DNA of 64,000 nucleotides, from positions 16,851,104 through 16,915,103 of the forward strand of contig OZ007508.1 of the NCBI GenBank assembly GCA_963931865.1, read 5' to 3'. The first letter of the stretch is position 1; each line of letters opens with the position of its first letter. The position numbers and the translations under genes are program-made. The stretch comes from Axinella damicornis (taxonomy: Eukaryota; Porifera; Demospongiae; Axinellida; Axinellidae). The notes under the pieces were generated by a model. That model was not told where the DNA came from, ran no database searches, and was given only the letters and a program-made list of their open reading frames with translations. This document shows, piece after piece, positions 1-10,985 of this stretch.

Positions 1-180
1 AACCACGAACTGTGTGCATGTAGCTGAGTACGTGGGACACCCCAGGAGGTCCTGAGGATACCCTAGCACTATACCCTGAGGACTGCGGTGGAGTGTATGA
101 CTGGGGCTGTGTGCAAGTAGCTGAGTGGGACATTCCAGGAAGTCCCGGGGATGTCCTAGGATTTCAGTGGAGTGGGACCA
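1..180. repeat. Diverged tandem repeat, left edge
   Basis: Two imperfect units of roughly 84-93 bases, each with a 'gtggagtg' core followed by 'gctgagt' and a 'gggaca..cccagga' tail. The partner region at 39,967-40,200 shows three units. The spacing is close to a multiple of three and leaves the minus strand open across the units at 39,967-40,233. No function recognised. Confidence 0.6.
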
Positions 181-902
181 CACACAGAAAGGAGGGGACA
201 CTCTGGGTCACCACAGGACTTGAAAAGAATCTTAAATGCTGTGACTTATGGTGGCAGTCCTAGATACTTGTATCGGGACTTGCCAATTGCAGCTTCCCAG
301 AAATCTTTGTGCACTAGCTACTACCGTAATCTCCCGGGAATACACCCATGGGCAATGAATATTAGTGGCTACTCAAAGAGAGGGGTGGGCATGCATATTT
401 CTCGGATTCACTGCACTCGGAAGTAGGCTCACTGCACTCAAAAGTAAGACCCAGTCACTGCACGTGCTAAATAGTGCCATGAGCCACACTGCAACAGTCA
501 TTCTAGCACTACTACTCCCTGGTGAGCACGAACAATCTCTTCGTGTGAGTAGCTGCAGGAACAACAAACGAGATGGAGCTAGACACAGCAGGACTGGTTG
601 AAGTACATGGAGTGCAAAGACCATCTTTGGGACTTGCCAATCGCTGCTGCTTGAGAAATCCGTACTGTGCTGCTGGTGTTACACTAGGTGATTGCACACA
701 CGAAGATACAAACCAGCAAAGTGCAGCGTGTGCAGCATGCACTAGTACACAGCTGATTAATGATAATGAAATTCATTGGAAATGGTATCACAATAGCCAG
801 CCTTCATTTCTTAGTCCAACCTCTCACAGTACTACATGTACTTCCAGAGCCAGTCCAGTGCTTTCCTGTTCAAGGTAATAGGGTGGGCATACTTTTGAGT
901 AA
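181..902. other. No gene seen
   Basis: Matches 40,201-40,917 closely. The overlapping short open frames on both strands differ in frame and length between the two copies, so I read them as chance. No splice-flanked exon or transposon end was recognised. Confidence 0.5.
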
Positions 903-1801
903 TACCGTATTCTCCCACTAATACGCCCCCTCCGAAAATACACCTTCCCCCTCTTTTCGCCCAAGTTCCTGCACAGGGTAGTTTGATTTGTTTTTAACCC
1001 TGGTGAGCGTCTTCTGGAATATCTAATCTACATGTGCGCAACTTCGGATCGTCGATACAAGTCATCTCGTTGCCACTCTTCTGCAGGAAGTACCAGGAAA
1101 TGTCTCGTTGTAAATGACCGACAGTATTGCTGTTCTGGATGATAGCTACAGCGAAGTCGTCGTGAATGTTATGGCCCTCGCGATTAAGTGGCAGCTCTTC
1201 TTGCCGATATAGGCATCCTGAGTGAGACACACACATTTACGTGTCATCTCCTTTGAACACTGAAGCACAAAGTAGTAAGCATTTCATTGACTTCCCTAAG
1301 TGGACACTGACAGGTTTCTCAATGGTTGATTCAATTATACCCACTTACATGACACATGTTCAAGTTCTCAATGCAACAATGAATTTGGTAGTGAAGTGTT
1401 TAGGAACTGTTTTATTCAGTCATGAATTTCTGCCTTGACCTTGACCGTCACAGGTCAAATTCGTCATTGTGAAGGGTATTTATTGTGTCATGAGTTTAAA
1501 TTGGATGGGTCTCACTCATTTTGTGCCAATCTCACTCATTTTGAGGTGGGGTCTCACTCAAGTGACACTGCCGACCTTGACAGGTCTGTATAGGGAAACC
1601 ACGCATGATGACCACCAACAGTACGGGAGATCATTTGTACTTTTGTAACTGTGAACATGAACCGTGGCAGTGTCATAACTATGTAGCAAAAGGGTGTATA
1701 ATCGAGACTAATTGCATATTCGAAAATACGCCCCTTCCCCACTTTGCGCTGGATGTAGTGCACAAAATGGGGGGAGGGCGTATTAACGGGAGACTACGGT
1801 A
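903..1801. mobile_element. TACCGTA-type TIR element with HIRAN-like remnant
   Basis: The left end reads TACCGTATTCTCCCACTAAT and the right end is its near inverted copy (the reverse complement begins TACCGTAGTCTCCCGTTAAT). If the outer TA is the target duplication, the TIR proper starts CCGTA. The right arm also contains an internal fold-back at about 1,690-1,800. The minus strand carries a HIRAN-like coding remnant (994-1,236). Related copies: 40,918-41,904 and, degraded, 9,477-10,030. The TIR pair is seen directly; the superfamily is not established. Confidence 0.7.
994..1236 (-). pseudogene. HIRAN-domain-like coding remnant
   Basis: An 80-codon open frame with the pattern L-x-R-E..N-I-H-D-x-F-A-V-A-I, then VGHLQRDISWYFL and a Cys-containing strand. 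This follows the HIRAN fold consensus as I know it (REPxNxxDxxAV, then VGHxPRxxS, then a short end strand). HIRAN domains bind DNA ends in HLTF/Rad5-type proteins and also occur as small stand-alone proteins in invertebrates. No start context or neighbouring exon is evident, and the frame lies wholly inside a TIR element. It is most likely transposon-borne. A near-identical copy lies at about 41,030-41,215 and a more decayed relative at 9,564-9,836. The family call is from pattern memory. Confidence 0.45.
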
Positions 1802-1888
1802 AGCAACAGCTTGTTGCGAAAACGGGTGGTGGGTGTATTTTCGAGGGTGGGCATATTATATCGGTAGTACTAAGTGATTGCACACATG

Positions 1889-2815
1889 AAGACACAAACA
1901 TGCAGAGCACAGTATGCATGCAGAGTCTCATGTCATGCATCAGCTAGTCTAGCACAACTGATTATGTGCAGTGGCACACAACATTCAATGAAATGGAGTC
2001 CACAAATAGACAACGTCCATTTGTTAGTCCACCTTCTTTCACATTGCTTCTTCCCGGGTTATTCCAGTGCTTCCTGTTTGAGATAACAGGATGGGCTAGC
2101 CTGGTACCAAGGGTGGGGCCTAGTACCCAGGGTGAGGCCTGGTACCCAGGGTGGGGCCTGGTACCCAGGGTGGGGCCTGGTACCCAGGGTGGGGCCTGGT
2201 ACCCAGGGTGGGGCCTGGTACCCAGGTACCCAGGGTGGGGCCTGGTACCCAGGGTGGGGCCTGGTACCCAGGGTGGGGCCTGGTACCCAGGGTGGGGCCT
2301 GGGTACGAGGCTAAGGGTGGGCATACTTTCATGCAATAAATGACCTTGTAAAAAATGTACACATATTTTCTCGAGTGGGTGTACTATCGTGAGATTACGG
2401 TACCTACACATTATACATTGTACCAGCAGACAAGCTAGGTGATATCGTATAGTGGGAAATATTCGTAAGTACAAATTTTTGATAAATTACATGTTAGAAT
2501 GCGACTTTCAATTTCGCTACAAGGGGTCAATGGTGACCACACCCCTTGCAATTCCCACGTGTAAATACTTCAGCATGCAATCTATGGCAAGAGGCTACCA
2601 CACTCATCAAAACATGTGGACTGCTGCTGCCCCTTTTGGGAAGAACCACCATGCCAAAGGGAGTGCTTTGCACAAGTTGGAAGTACATGTATTGCTTAAA
2701 TGACATCTAGCTGAGAGGCTACCATTGGCAGAGCACAGAGCACAGTATGCATGCAGAGTCTCATGTCATGCATCAGCTAGTCCAGCACAACTGATTATGT
2801 GCAGTGGCACTTCGA
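1889..2815. repeat. Internal direct duplication, copy 1 only
   Basis: About 75 bases beginning 'gcagagcacagtatgcatgc' occur at about 1,895 and again at about 2,735. A second shared stretch (the 'ggggtc..tgaccacacccc' motif) lies near 2,523 and 2,866. Copy 2 has each only once (about 42,013 and 42,133). The roughly 840-base segment between them was therefore either duplicated in copy 1 or lost from copy 2 by recombination between the short repeats. Confidence 0.75.
2103..2315. repeat. 19-base minisatellite
   Basis: About ten units of GGTACCCAGGGTGGGGCCT, with one shortened unit near 2,221. The array is bounded by 'ctagcctggtacc' on the left and 'cctgggtacgaggcta' on the right, which are the two ends of a TAGCCTCG-type palindrome. 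The array therefore appears to have expanded from inside such an element. The long open frames across it in several phases are artefacts of the repeat. It is absent from copy 2. Confidence 0.92.
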
Positions 2816-3245
2816 TGAAATATATTGAACAAACATGTTAGAATGCGATTTTTAATTTCGCAACAAGGGGTCGATGATGACCACACCCCCTACAAATCCC
2901 ACGTGTAAATACTTAAGCATTCACTCATCAAAAACACGTGAGTAATGGTGAGGTGGCATGTGCAGCTGTCTTCCCAAGTGTCAACATTATGCAGGTACCG
3001 GTATGCACAAACATTTGCATGTTGGCATTTGCTCGTGATGATTGTACTCACAAATATTTCCAGCTCTACAGCACACGTACACATTGTGGCAACAATACAC
3101 ACATCATTGATGTGGCACAATAACAACAAGTACAATCACAGGCAGTTGAGTCGTACTTGCTTCCAGGGTTGACACAACCCGGGGGCAGGGCAACAGAAGA
3201 CAATGTTTACTACTTAAATTTTATGTCCACAACAATCTATCGTAC

Positions 3246-3432
3246 CTTCATCTTGTTGACGAGATAGTGTCTGGAGTTCCTCCTCCCAGTAATTCATATT
3301 CTTCTGCCACAATTCTTCCTCCCCCTTTGCCGTTTGCATCTTCTGCTGTACAGAAATTAGCCTCTCTTCTACTTGTCTCCTCCTAGCCTCCCCACACCCG
3401 TCACTCAGCTCTTGCATCAGTGAGGCCTTCTC
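3246..3432 (-). CDS. Coiled-coil exon of an unrecognised gene, copy 1
   Basis: A 187-base exon with acceptor 'ccctgtgtag' before GAGAAGG and donor AAG/GTACGA, open throughout, ending in phase 1. The protein is rich in Glu, Gln, Arg and Lys with heptad-like spacing (QVEERLISVQQ..., WEEELQTLSRQQ), so a coiled coil. The partner at 42,530-42,716 has the same length and the same borders. The half encoding the N-terminal part is identical between copies, while the other half carries about 14 base changes, most altering the amino acid and none breaking the frame. It may be the most downstream exon seen of the minus-strand exon string that continues up to 19.5 kb, though a gap of about 7 kb separates it from the next. 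Confidence 0.6.
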
Positions 3433-3469
3433 CTACACAGGGAACACACAATACCATTGAAATGTGCCA

Positions 3470-4711
3470 CAGTCTTATGTATTGAAGTAATAAAAAACAT
3501 TAAAAATGTAGCAGGATGTAGGGATACCAGAACGGCAAAAAGTAAGGAAACAAGAGGGATGATCGAACATAACAGTGAAGTATACAATCACCCCTACAGA
3601 GATCTTCTTCCATATATACATGTACAATGAAAAAAGATATGTAGGGGTGATTGTATACTTCACTGTTATGTTCGATCATCCCTCTTGTTTCCTTACTTTT
3701 TGCCGTTCTGGTATCCCTACATCCTGCTACATTTTTAATGTTTTTTATTACTTGTTCATGTAATTTTTTTGGGAAGCAGGCGCATGTTTGAGCTGAAGTT
3801 TGCTGCAGAAGTCAGTGACCTCACAGGCACCTGGGCAGTAGGTGTCCTTGCCTTGGTATATGGACAATATTACTCAGGTATTACACTTCCAGCATTGGCT
3901 GAAGAATCAGGCCCAGGCATCTCAAGTCAACCGTTCCCTAGATGGATGACAAAGCCACTGAGTTCTCCCTGTCTGAAGACCATGGCATAGGCAGTTTATA
4001 GTAGGGGCATTCATATGGTTGTTGAGAGTTGAGATAGGCATTCACCCTGCTCACAGAATACAGTATAGGTAGCAATAAAAGCTTAGCTAAATCATGCGTA
4101 CAGGGACTAACCTCAGTCTTATAAAGAGTGCCTCAGTCTTATAAGAGTGCCTCAGTCTTATAAAGAGTGCCTCGTTTGACAACATTGAACACATCGGTCA
4201 ACGCATCTTCCCCATTGTTTCTAATTCAGCGATGTTGAGAAATAATTACGTATCGTTGCTAAGTGATCGTTTAAGCGCGCATGCGTACAAACGTGAAAAT
4301 GGCGTGACAAACGAAGCCTTAGTTATTGAGTGGGCAGCTGCAGCCGCTTGGTGAAGACTTGGAGGTAGCGAAAAAGCGATGGGACGTTGCACTGCTCGGT
4401 TGAAAATGCTGCTGTTTCATGCGAAAACCATCGTGACAGATTGAGGCAACCTTGAGCTAAGTTGTCTGAAGAAAGAAGAAGAAAGAAGAAGAAAGAAAGA
4501 AAAACAATTTGCCCGTTTTGCGAGTGCCTGGTGTGGTACTTTCGCGACGGGTTTTTGCGATGCGAGGAGTCTTGTTGGTCATGAAAACACTCGAAGATGA
4601 ACGGTATGTGGTTATAAAGGCTTATAAGTGTACCGTTTCTGAGATTTGGAGAGATTTTTTTGTATTGGCATGTATTGCGTGTACGTCGTATCCCTACATA
4701 TAGACTCTACC
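3470..4711. mobile_element. Copy-1-only insertion, probably transposon-derived
   Basis: Absent from copy 2, where 'gaaatgtgcc' is followed after a short different stretch by 'gatatacccatgcag'. It contains a perfect long inverted repeat (3,485-3,753), three 20-22-base tandem units with core CTCAGTCTTATAA at about 4,124-4,172, and a GAA-rich microsatellite at 4,467-4,503. The frame at 3,769-3,990 is open but shows no splice borders or recognisable motif. No clear terminal repeats were found, so the element type is open. Confidence 0.55.
3485..3753. repeat. Perfect 114-base inverted repeat (hairpin)
   Basis: Arms 3,485-3,598 and 3,640-3,753 are exact reverse complements over 114 bases, separated by 41 bases. 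The matching short frames on the two strands are mirror images of the same arm and not genes. Perfect arms imply very recent origin, as a fold-back transposon, an inverted duplication or an assembly fold-back. Confidence 0.97.
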
Positions 4712-5556
4712 GAGTCTATGATATACCCATGCAGCTGTAGAGACAGTTAGTGTTACTGATGAGGGCAGTGAAATGTAGTAAGGATGTTGGTCATGCTCAT
4801 GCTTTAGCTCATGTAAGTAGGCACTTACAGTTATTATGGTTAGGTATACATATGGTATGTGTCTAAAAATGATCCAATTTTTGTAAACCTACTTTGCCAA
4901 ATCTCCACCACAAATGCAAGACCAAGACAAAGTTCCAGAAGACCTAGTGAAGCTCCAGAAGGTCTAAGCAAAATTCAAGAAGACCTAACGAAGCTCCAGA
5001 AACTCTGAAAGCCAACATTTGCCAAAAGGTTACCCTTTTCAACCCTGTGGATGAACATCCCGCACTAGATACGTGATAGGTGCTTGATATGTCCCTCTAT
5101 GGTAGGTAGGTACAATTACAGAAACTCAGGGGTCAATGGCAGGCTAACTGTGGCAGTGTGTATGAGGTGAATGGAGTGAGGTACTGTAAAGTTTCCCACT
5201 AATACCCTCCCCCCACCCCATTTTGCACACTACTTTAAGTCTAAAGTGGGGAGGGGGTGTATTTGATTAGTCTCGACTATAATGCCACCACAAATGCAAG
5301 GACGTCTTCTTTGCTGTAGCTATCCACACAAACAGCAACAATGTTGGTCATGTACGACGAGACATTGCCCAAGTCGGCTGGTACTACCAACTGAAGATTG
5401 GCAGTAGGTAACTTGCACCGTCAGTGCTAGGGCGACTGGATACCAAGACTGGGTGATTCTGACGAGGGTCTACGTCTTCAGGGGGCAATGAAACACTATG
5501 ACAGGCTTATAAAATTGTTCGCTAAGCTACGTAACAGCTTACTATGTGTGTGTGTG

Positions 5557-5589
<33 letters not shown>

Positions 5590-6083
5590 ATAGCGTATTA
5601 ACTACAAGCATATTCCAGAAGCATGCACAGGAACATTATTGTTGAGAAGTTGAGTGTAAGTGAGAAAAGTATCCCAGACCTAAACCAACTCCAGTGCAGA
5701 TTGCTTCCAGTATCACACGTGGGGACTGGGAAGCGATTCATGCTATTGGGTCTGGGGCCGAGAATAGTGTGAAATGTGTCAGATGCATTCAATGGGCATG
5801 ATCCTAGTCATGACATACTCATTAAGCACCCACCACTCGAAGTATTGTGGGTACATACTTTTGAATGTTGGAAATCGATTGGGAAAAAAAATTGTACACC
5901 TCGATCGGAAAAATTTCCTGTTATGCAGTATACAGCGCAGTATAGAGACCCTCAATACCATTGCTGAGCACAGTGAAATACAGGAAAGGTATTAGGGGAA
6001 TACAGGGCATTGTTGGGCTCGCCTGATCATGAGGAAGCAACACTTTGCACATGTACGTATGTATCTTCTAATTTTAAACTATG
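4712..6083. other. Non-coding, transposon debris and poly(G)
   Basis: No convincing exon. It holds short internal repeats of an 'aagacctaxxgaagctccaga' type (about 4,940-5,005), a small inverted element with subterminal G/C-rich arms at about 5,188-5,275 related to the right arm of the 903-1,801 element, and a decayed fold-back around 5,675-5,765 (arms 'cccagacc..aaaccaa' and 'ttgggtctggggccgaga'). Confidence 0.5.
5559..5588. repeat. Poly(G) tract, 30 G
   Basis: An uninterrupted run of 30 G following a short TG repeat. The partner at 43,659-43,693 has 35. In copy 2 the flank 'cgtatattagtgggagactatggta' is a TACCGTA-type element end, so the tract looks like an expansion of that element's G-rich arm. 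G-quadruplex potential is obvious. The exact length from any sequencing method is unreliable. Confidence 0.9.
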
Positions 6084-6692
6084 TACCGTACTCTCGCGAA
6101 AGTCCGCCCACTCCGCAAAGAGCGCCCACCCCCAACTTTTGGCTCAATTTTCTATATAGGGTCAAAGTTTACACGAATGAGCGCCCACCCTCGCGCTATA
6201 GCCTTGTGCCTCGTGTAACAGGCGATGAGCGCATTAGCGAGATGTTCCAGCGTATCTGAGGTAAGAACCTCCTTGCAGCAAGTCTCTATTAGTCTGTGTA
6301 TCCGTATCTATGGTGTCCATGTGTGTTGCCTGGCTTGCCTGTGCTAACGACGGCCCCGCGGCCTCCACGCTGGACCTCTGCCAGCGCTTGGCGGCAGCGA
6401 AGACGACGTGGTGAGCGGTGATGTTGCTAGTGACTCCAGCCATGTAGATGTGCTGGGAGGGCTTTGACTCATGCGCGCTTGCTGCTCGATCGCTGCTATT
6501 GCGCTACTTATGTACGTAAACAAAGGTGGGCGCTCTTTCAAGGTTGAATGCGGAAACACTCGAAAGAGCGCCCACCCTAGCCTCGTTCCCAGGCCTCTAC
6601 CACAGCTTTTGTCGCGAGGCTACGCCCACCCCCCTGTTTGGTGAGAAAGTAAGATGCAGCGCCCATGGGCGGACTTTCGCGAGAGTATGGTA
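6084..6692. mobile_element. TIR element TACCGTACTCTCGCG
   Basis: 27-base terminal inverted repeats with one mismatch: left TACCGTACTCTCGCGAAAGT..., right the inverted copy ending ...GAGAGTATGGTA. Internal 'gagcgcccac' motifs occur in both orientations. A TAGCCTCG-type palindrome sits inside at about 6,579-6,623. No transposase frame. The segment is missing from copy 2, where about 5,925-6,790 is replaced by some 25 bases. Confidence 0.85.
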
Positions 6693-7009
6693 CATGCAGA
6701 TTGTTTAACTTTGAGAGGCAACCGCACTCCTGGTAGCTAGCCGTTGCAACCCCGGTTGCAACTCGCCGAAGCGCAAGCTAAGTATCGCAGTTCACTCCAA
6801 TTAATGCACATGCCACGAGGCAACCACACTCAGTCGATTGGTGGGCAATAGGAAGACAAGAAATTATTACAGCACTCACAACTGACGCTTACATTAGTTT
6901 CGGCATGTAAGTGTCAGTGAACTACAGCGATCAAGGCCGTGTGGTCAGAATCTTCGTGTGTCTTTCCTAAGGGCTGCACTGCTAATGAAAGAGAGCGCTC
7001 GAGCAAATT

Positions 7010-7056
7010 ATGGCAGCCGACGGTACGACAAAAGCGCCTGTATCTCCACCACCAAA
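7010..7056 (+). CDS. Possible first coding exon, MAADGTTKAPVSPPP
   Basis: ATG at 7,010 opens 15 codons ending at donor CAAA/GTGAGTTTC. The copy-2 partner (44,164-44,210) has the same 47-base length, a similar peptide and a better donor (CAAG/GTGAGTTTC), although the DNA just upstream differs between copies. The downstream exon was not connected. Candidates on the same strand are 10,986-11,128 and 11,450-11,641. Confidence 0.3.
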
Positions 7057-7430
7057 GTGAGTTTCAGCACAATTATTATATGTTTGTGTCACTGCATGAT
7101 AGCAATCACGGCAGAACCTTCATAGACCTTTCCTGTGAGCTGTGAGCTTTGATTATTATTAGTTACGAGGCACAACTTTTTACCCTACCAGGAGTGTAAT
7201 AGCCTGTCCACTGTCTGATGTTAATACGCTAGCAGCGCAGCAAGTAGAGCCATGGTAGCACCGAATACCTCCATGTCACATTTCTGTTATACAGAAATAG
7301 TGCACCTTTGTGAATGTCATCAATGAGCACAGAATTTCTGTAGTGGCCACTTGGCTTGTAGTTTGCTAATGCGTACTAATTGAGGAATGACAGAATGTCA
7401 TCACTAGCTGTACACAGCACAAATCACTGA

Positions 7431-8690
7431 CATCGTTGACATCAGAAGAGTTTTTGCTCCAACACACTAGCGCTTCAGTGTGCTATTGATGGATACAACA
7501 AACTGCCATGGTGTTGGTGTTGTAGTGTATCATTATGGCAGTGTAGAGGTCGACATACTTTTGTAGAGTTTGTACTTGCATGTGCCTTTAAGCATTGTTC
7601 ATCGTATGATAACTAGCAAGAAATGTAATTAGTACTAGGAGAATGCAGGGCATTGGAGCTATCCCGGAGTGGTTTTCAAAGCTTCAATTCTATTGGCTAT
7701 ATAACATTATAAACCACACCCTAACCTGCCATAATATACCCTAAGTATGCACTGTATGACGTAAGTGACCTAAGTGAACCAATCAGAAGCGAGCTTAGAA
7801 AACGACTCCGGTACTGTAGGGGCATTGTGGGGCTCACCAGATCAAATCATATAGGGTGTATGTATGGGAGGCCAGCGCGGGCCACGCGGTGCAGCATACA
7901 TAACTTGATGGAAGCTGGAGGTGGGGCCTGAGTAGTAAGGCTAGCTAGTTAGTAGCTTCTGTCCGGAGCAAGTGCGTGGTGCTGCAGCACGGGTGTAGAC
8001 TACCTTGAGCCTCTGGTTGATGACAGTCTGCAGTTTCAAGCTTGTGCACTTTCAAGTTCGTACGTAGCTCATCCTCCGCTCAGTCAGCAGTTGCAAGTTA
8101 TCATGGACAATGCACTATACTTACATTAGTAGTGTATTGTCCATGGTAGTACGTAGACTACGTTGAGTCCATTGATTCTCGTTCACGCAGTCTCAAGTTC
8201 GTAGTATATACATACATGTACACATTATAGTTAATCTTGTAGGCTCCACCCCCGTCGTATAATTCACCAGCACGTGCACGCGGTACAACATTACAATTTT
8301 CCACCTGCATATATGGCTATACGTTAAACGACTAATATCTCACAGACAGACAGACAGACAGACAGAAATCCCGAGAACACGACTATGTGGGCCCGCTCAG
8401 GCTCACCCCAACTTCATCTCCTGCATGTCAACTAGTTGAGAGGGGCGGGCAGCCTTACTTCGTAGCATGTGGAGATGCTAGCGTTACATTTTAATGATAC
8501 CACTGCCATGTAAAATCATTGGGCCGTATTGTCCACAGTACATGCAAGCAGGTTTGACAATATTCCTTGCCAACAAATGGTAGTCATAAGCTTCCATTGT
8601 TTGGAACAAATAAATCACAAGCAATTGCTCTGCAGGGGAAAGTGGCAGGAGTAAGTAATTAAAACTGCAAATCATGGAACAGAATCTACT
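7431..8690. other. Copy-1-only segment, no gene seen
   Basis: About 1.26 kb between 'cagcacaaatca' and 'cattgcgcct' is absent from copy 2 (junction near 44,567). It contains an (ACAG)n microsatellite at about 8,344-8,365 and a small inverted repeat around 'ccatggacaata' (8,103-8,151). A motif resembling 'gcattgtggggctcacc' (about 7,823) recurs near 6,005 and, inverted, near 48,745. No terminal repeats identified. Confidence 0.5.
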
Positions 8691-9476
8691 CATTGCGCCT
8701 CGTAGTGTCTTGGAAGCATATGCCCATAGTGATACCCTGTCAAAGACAGGGGTGAGCTTATTTTCTGCTTTTGGCTTTGAAGCATACCCAACCTTGCACT
8801 ATCCCACTGCCTGTGTGTATCACTAGTACCACACCTTGTTTACGTCTCTACAACTAGATCTTGTCAATGGGTGGTTTATTATTAAGCATATGAGTCAAAA
8901 GGCAACTAGTCAGTTATCATGTCATTGTCGTTTCCACTTGTGACATGAACAAAATCACCTGCAACAGTGTACTATAGAGTTTGCGGGGAAAATTTGGCAA
9001 TTTGACCTTGATCTTGGCAATGGTGTCGCGAAGCCCCGGCCCACCCAGGCCTGAGACCAGGCAATGCTAGATTGCACCCAGGTAATATAAAAAACATACT
9101 TGTGCTCTACAATGTCTGAGCAGAGACTCACTGAACTTGCTGTCCTCTCAATTGAAAGAGAACTCTGGTTACCACCTGATGCACTGAGATGATGAGATCT
9201 GTCAATAGCTAGCTACGAATACCACTCAGAAAGCACCTCAAATTGTAACCCCCAGAACCCCCTAGCAATGCACGCTTTGTGCACAACCTAAAAATTTGCC
9301 ATAATCAGTGCCCAACCAATTGTACATCCTGGCTACACCACTGGATATTGGACTCAGACCGACCGCAAAAACTAAATGCTCGCCAAAATCAAAATTAGCT
9401 ATGCAGCCGGCCACATGTTCACATTTGAGTGTAATAGTCAAGCTGGCTGGACGTCCTCATGATGCTTTAGAACTAC
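8691..9476. other. No gene seen
   Basis: Aligned with 44,567-45,358 but with the stretch around 9,145-9,235 replaced in copy 2 by telomere-like repeats. 'gcggggaaaatttggcaatttga' near 8,983 resembles the end of the 13,239-13,847 transposon family. No exon recognised. Confidence 0.45.
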
Positions 9477-10030
9477 CATAGTCTCCCATTAATACGCCCC
9501 CTTCGAAAATATGACCTCTCCCCTATTCACTGTCCAATGTTCCTGCATAGGGTATAGTTTGACTCATTTTAATGCCCCCTGGTGAGCTTCTTCTGGAATA
9601 TCTAAACTACATGTGCTCAGTATGTTACGTTGAGATACAAGTTGTATGGCTGCCACTCTTCTGCAGAATACCAGCAGAGTCTTGGAAATTTCTGTGGTAC
9701 TGTACATGACTGACAGTATTGCTGTTCTTGGAGCATACACAGCTATAGCAAAGCTGTCGTGAATGTTATGGCTCTCGCATTGAAGCAGCAGCTCTTCTTG
9801 TCGATGTAGGGAGCTTTGTAAACATGATGACCACAAACAGTACTCTCGTCCCTTTGTAACTCTGTTGTTATGTGAACTCGAACCTTGGTAGTGTCATAAT
9901 AACTTGTGTACATAGCATCCTAGCACTTGAGTAAACACCATTTGTGGGGCGTATACTTGAGACTGATTGCATATTTGAATACATGGCCTCCCCTGACTTT
10001 AGGCTGGATGTAGTAGTGTACGACTACAGT
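9477..10030. mobile_element. Degraded TACCGTA-type element with HIRAN-like remnant
   Basis: The left part (9,477 to about 9,610) follows the first 135 bases of the 903-1,801 element (CCATAGTCTCCCATTAATAC then Cys/Pro-rich C tracts and 'ctggtgagc.tcttctggaatatctaa'). The right end near 10,025 ('gtacgactacagta') is eroded. The minus-strand frame 9,564-9,836 keeps fragments of the HIRAN pattern (RQEELLL, NIHDSFAIAV, then a disordered VGH region). In copy 2 most of the interior is replaced (about 45,550-46,180). Confidence 0.55.
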
Positions 10031-10621
10031 ACTTGTGTGAGAAAGACAGGTCCATTGAACACCAATGCAGGGATTCCTCTCTCTTCAGAAGGGATATTGA
10101 CAGAGCAAACGAGGGTATGTTCTTGGGGTTAGCTGTGCTACAAACATGAGTTACACACACGTCCATGAGGCAAGTACAGCGACTACACACCAGAGGAAAG
10201 GGCACAGACAGGAAGTACAGTGCCGATAATGCTACTAGTGACTTCTCAACTCTGTTTGATCCCCAAAGTACTCGTGTTCACCAGCATGTACTGGGTATGC
10301 CCACTGCCACACACCATGCAAAGTCACCATGTTAAAAGATTGCCAAATTTTGGCAGGCAGTTGACCAAATTCAATCCCTGCCCTACTTCCTGCTATACGG
10401 TAAACAGTAACATTTGTATCAAATTCTAGCAACTATGTGGGCATGGCCTCAGTGACGACTGTGTGTATACCAGCATAGTCTTCACTGCATGCATGCATGT
10501 AACACAGGTACAATGTAGCATCATTGCACAATACACTTATCAATTGGGGGTATGGTCCGTCTTACAAACCTCAGCCCTCTCAGGAGCACATACTCCTGTT
10601 TCCAACCAAGCCCTGGCTCAC

Positions 10622-10663
10622 CTTCTCCAGCTCTCTTTGCTGTTGCTGAGCCTCTGCTACTCT
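10622..10663 (-). CDS. Micro-exon RVAEAQQQQRELEK, copy 1
   Basis: A 42-base phase-0 exon. The acceptor is a long pyrimidine tract ending 'cctcccactgtag' and the donor is GAAG/GTGAGCC. The peptide is coiled-coil-like. Copy 2 (46,790-46,831) keeps the length and both splice sites with an altered start (TVAMFQQQQRELEK). Confidence 0.5.
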
Positions 10664-10814
10664 CTACAGTGGGAGGTAGTGAAGAGGTGGAGATGGTGAA
10701 CAGTGAACAACACACACACGTACATACGGTTACATGTTCTACTTTCCAATGACCAATAAATGACTTCTTCACTTTAGACCGCTATGTATATGTCCGCTCA
10801 TGCATGCATTTCAC

Positions 10815-10907
10815 ATCCTCAGCAGCTCTGAAATGCTTCTGTGTTGGTCCTTGAGTTCGTAAGGCCAGGTCAGAGATGGTGGCTGCCTCTACAAGAAACT
10901 CTTCCAT
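10815..10907 (-). CDS. Possible N-terminal exon MEEFLVEAATISDLALR
   Basis: 31 codons from an ATG at 10,907 to a weak donor GAGGAT/GTGAAA, phase 0, directly upstream (minus strand) of the RVAEAQQQQ exon and in phase with it. The partner 46,996-47,088 is the same length with two visible amino-acid changes. The peptide continues QGPTQKHFRAAED. No upstream acceptor is obvious, hence the choice of a start codon; an internal exon cannot be excluded. Not recognised as a known family. Confidence 0.42.
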
Positions 10908-10985
10908 ATTAACATTGCGAAAGTTAAAACTGTGAACGCATTACAACTGCGCATGCAAGGTTACGGCTGTTTATGTCAATTATAG

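Noticed and set aside
1962..2474. 170-codon minus-strand frame rich in GYQAPPWVPG
   Set aside because: It is a translation of the 19-base minisatellite and is open in several phases on both strands; absent from copy 2.
3475..3763. Two similar 62-codon frames on opposite strands
   Set aside because: They are the two arms of the perfect inverted repeat read in mirror image; no gene evidence.
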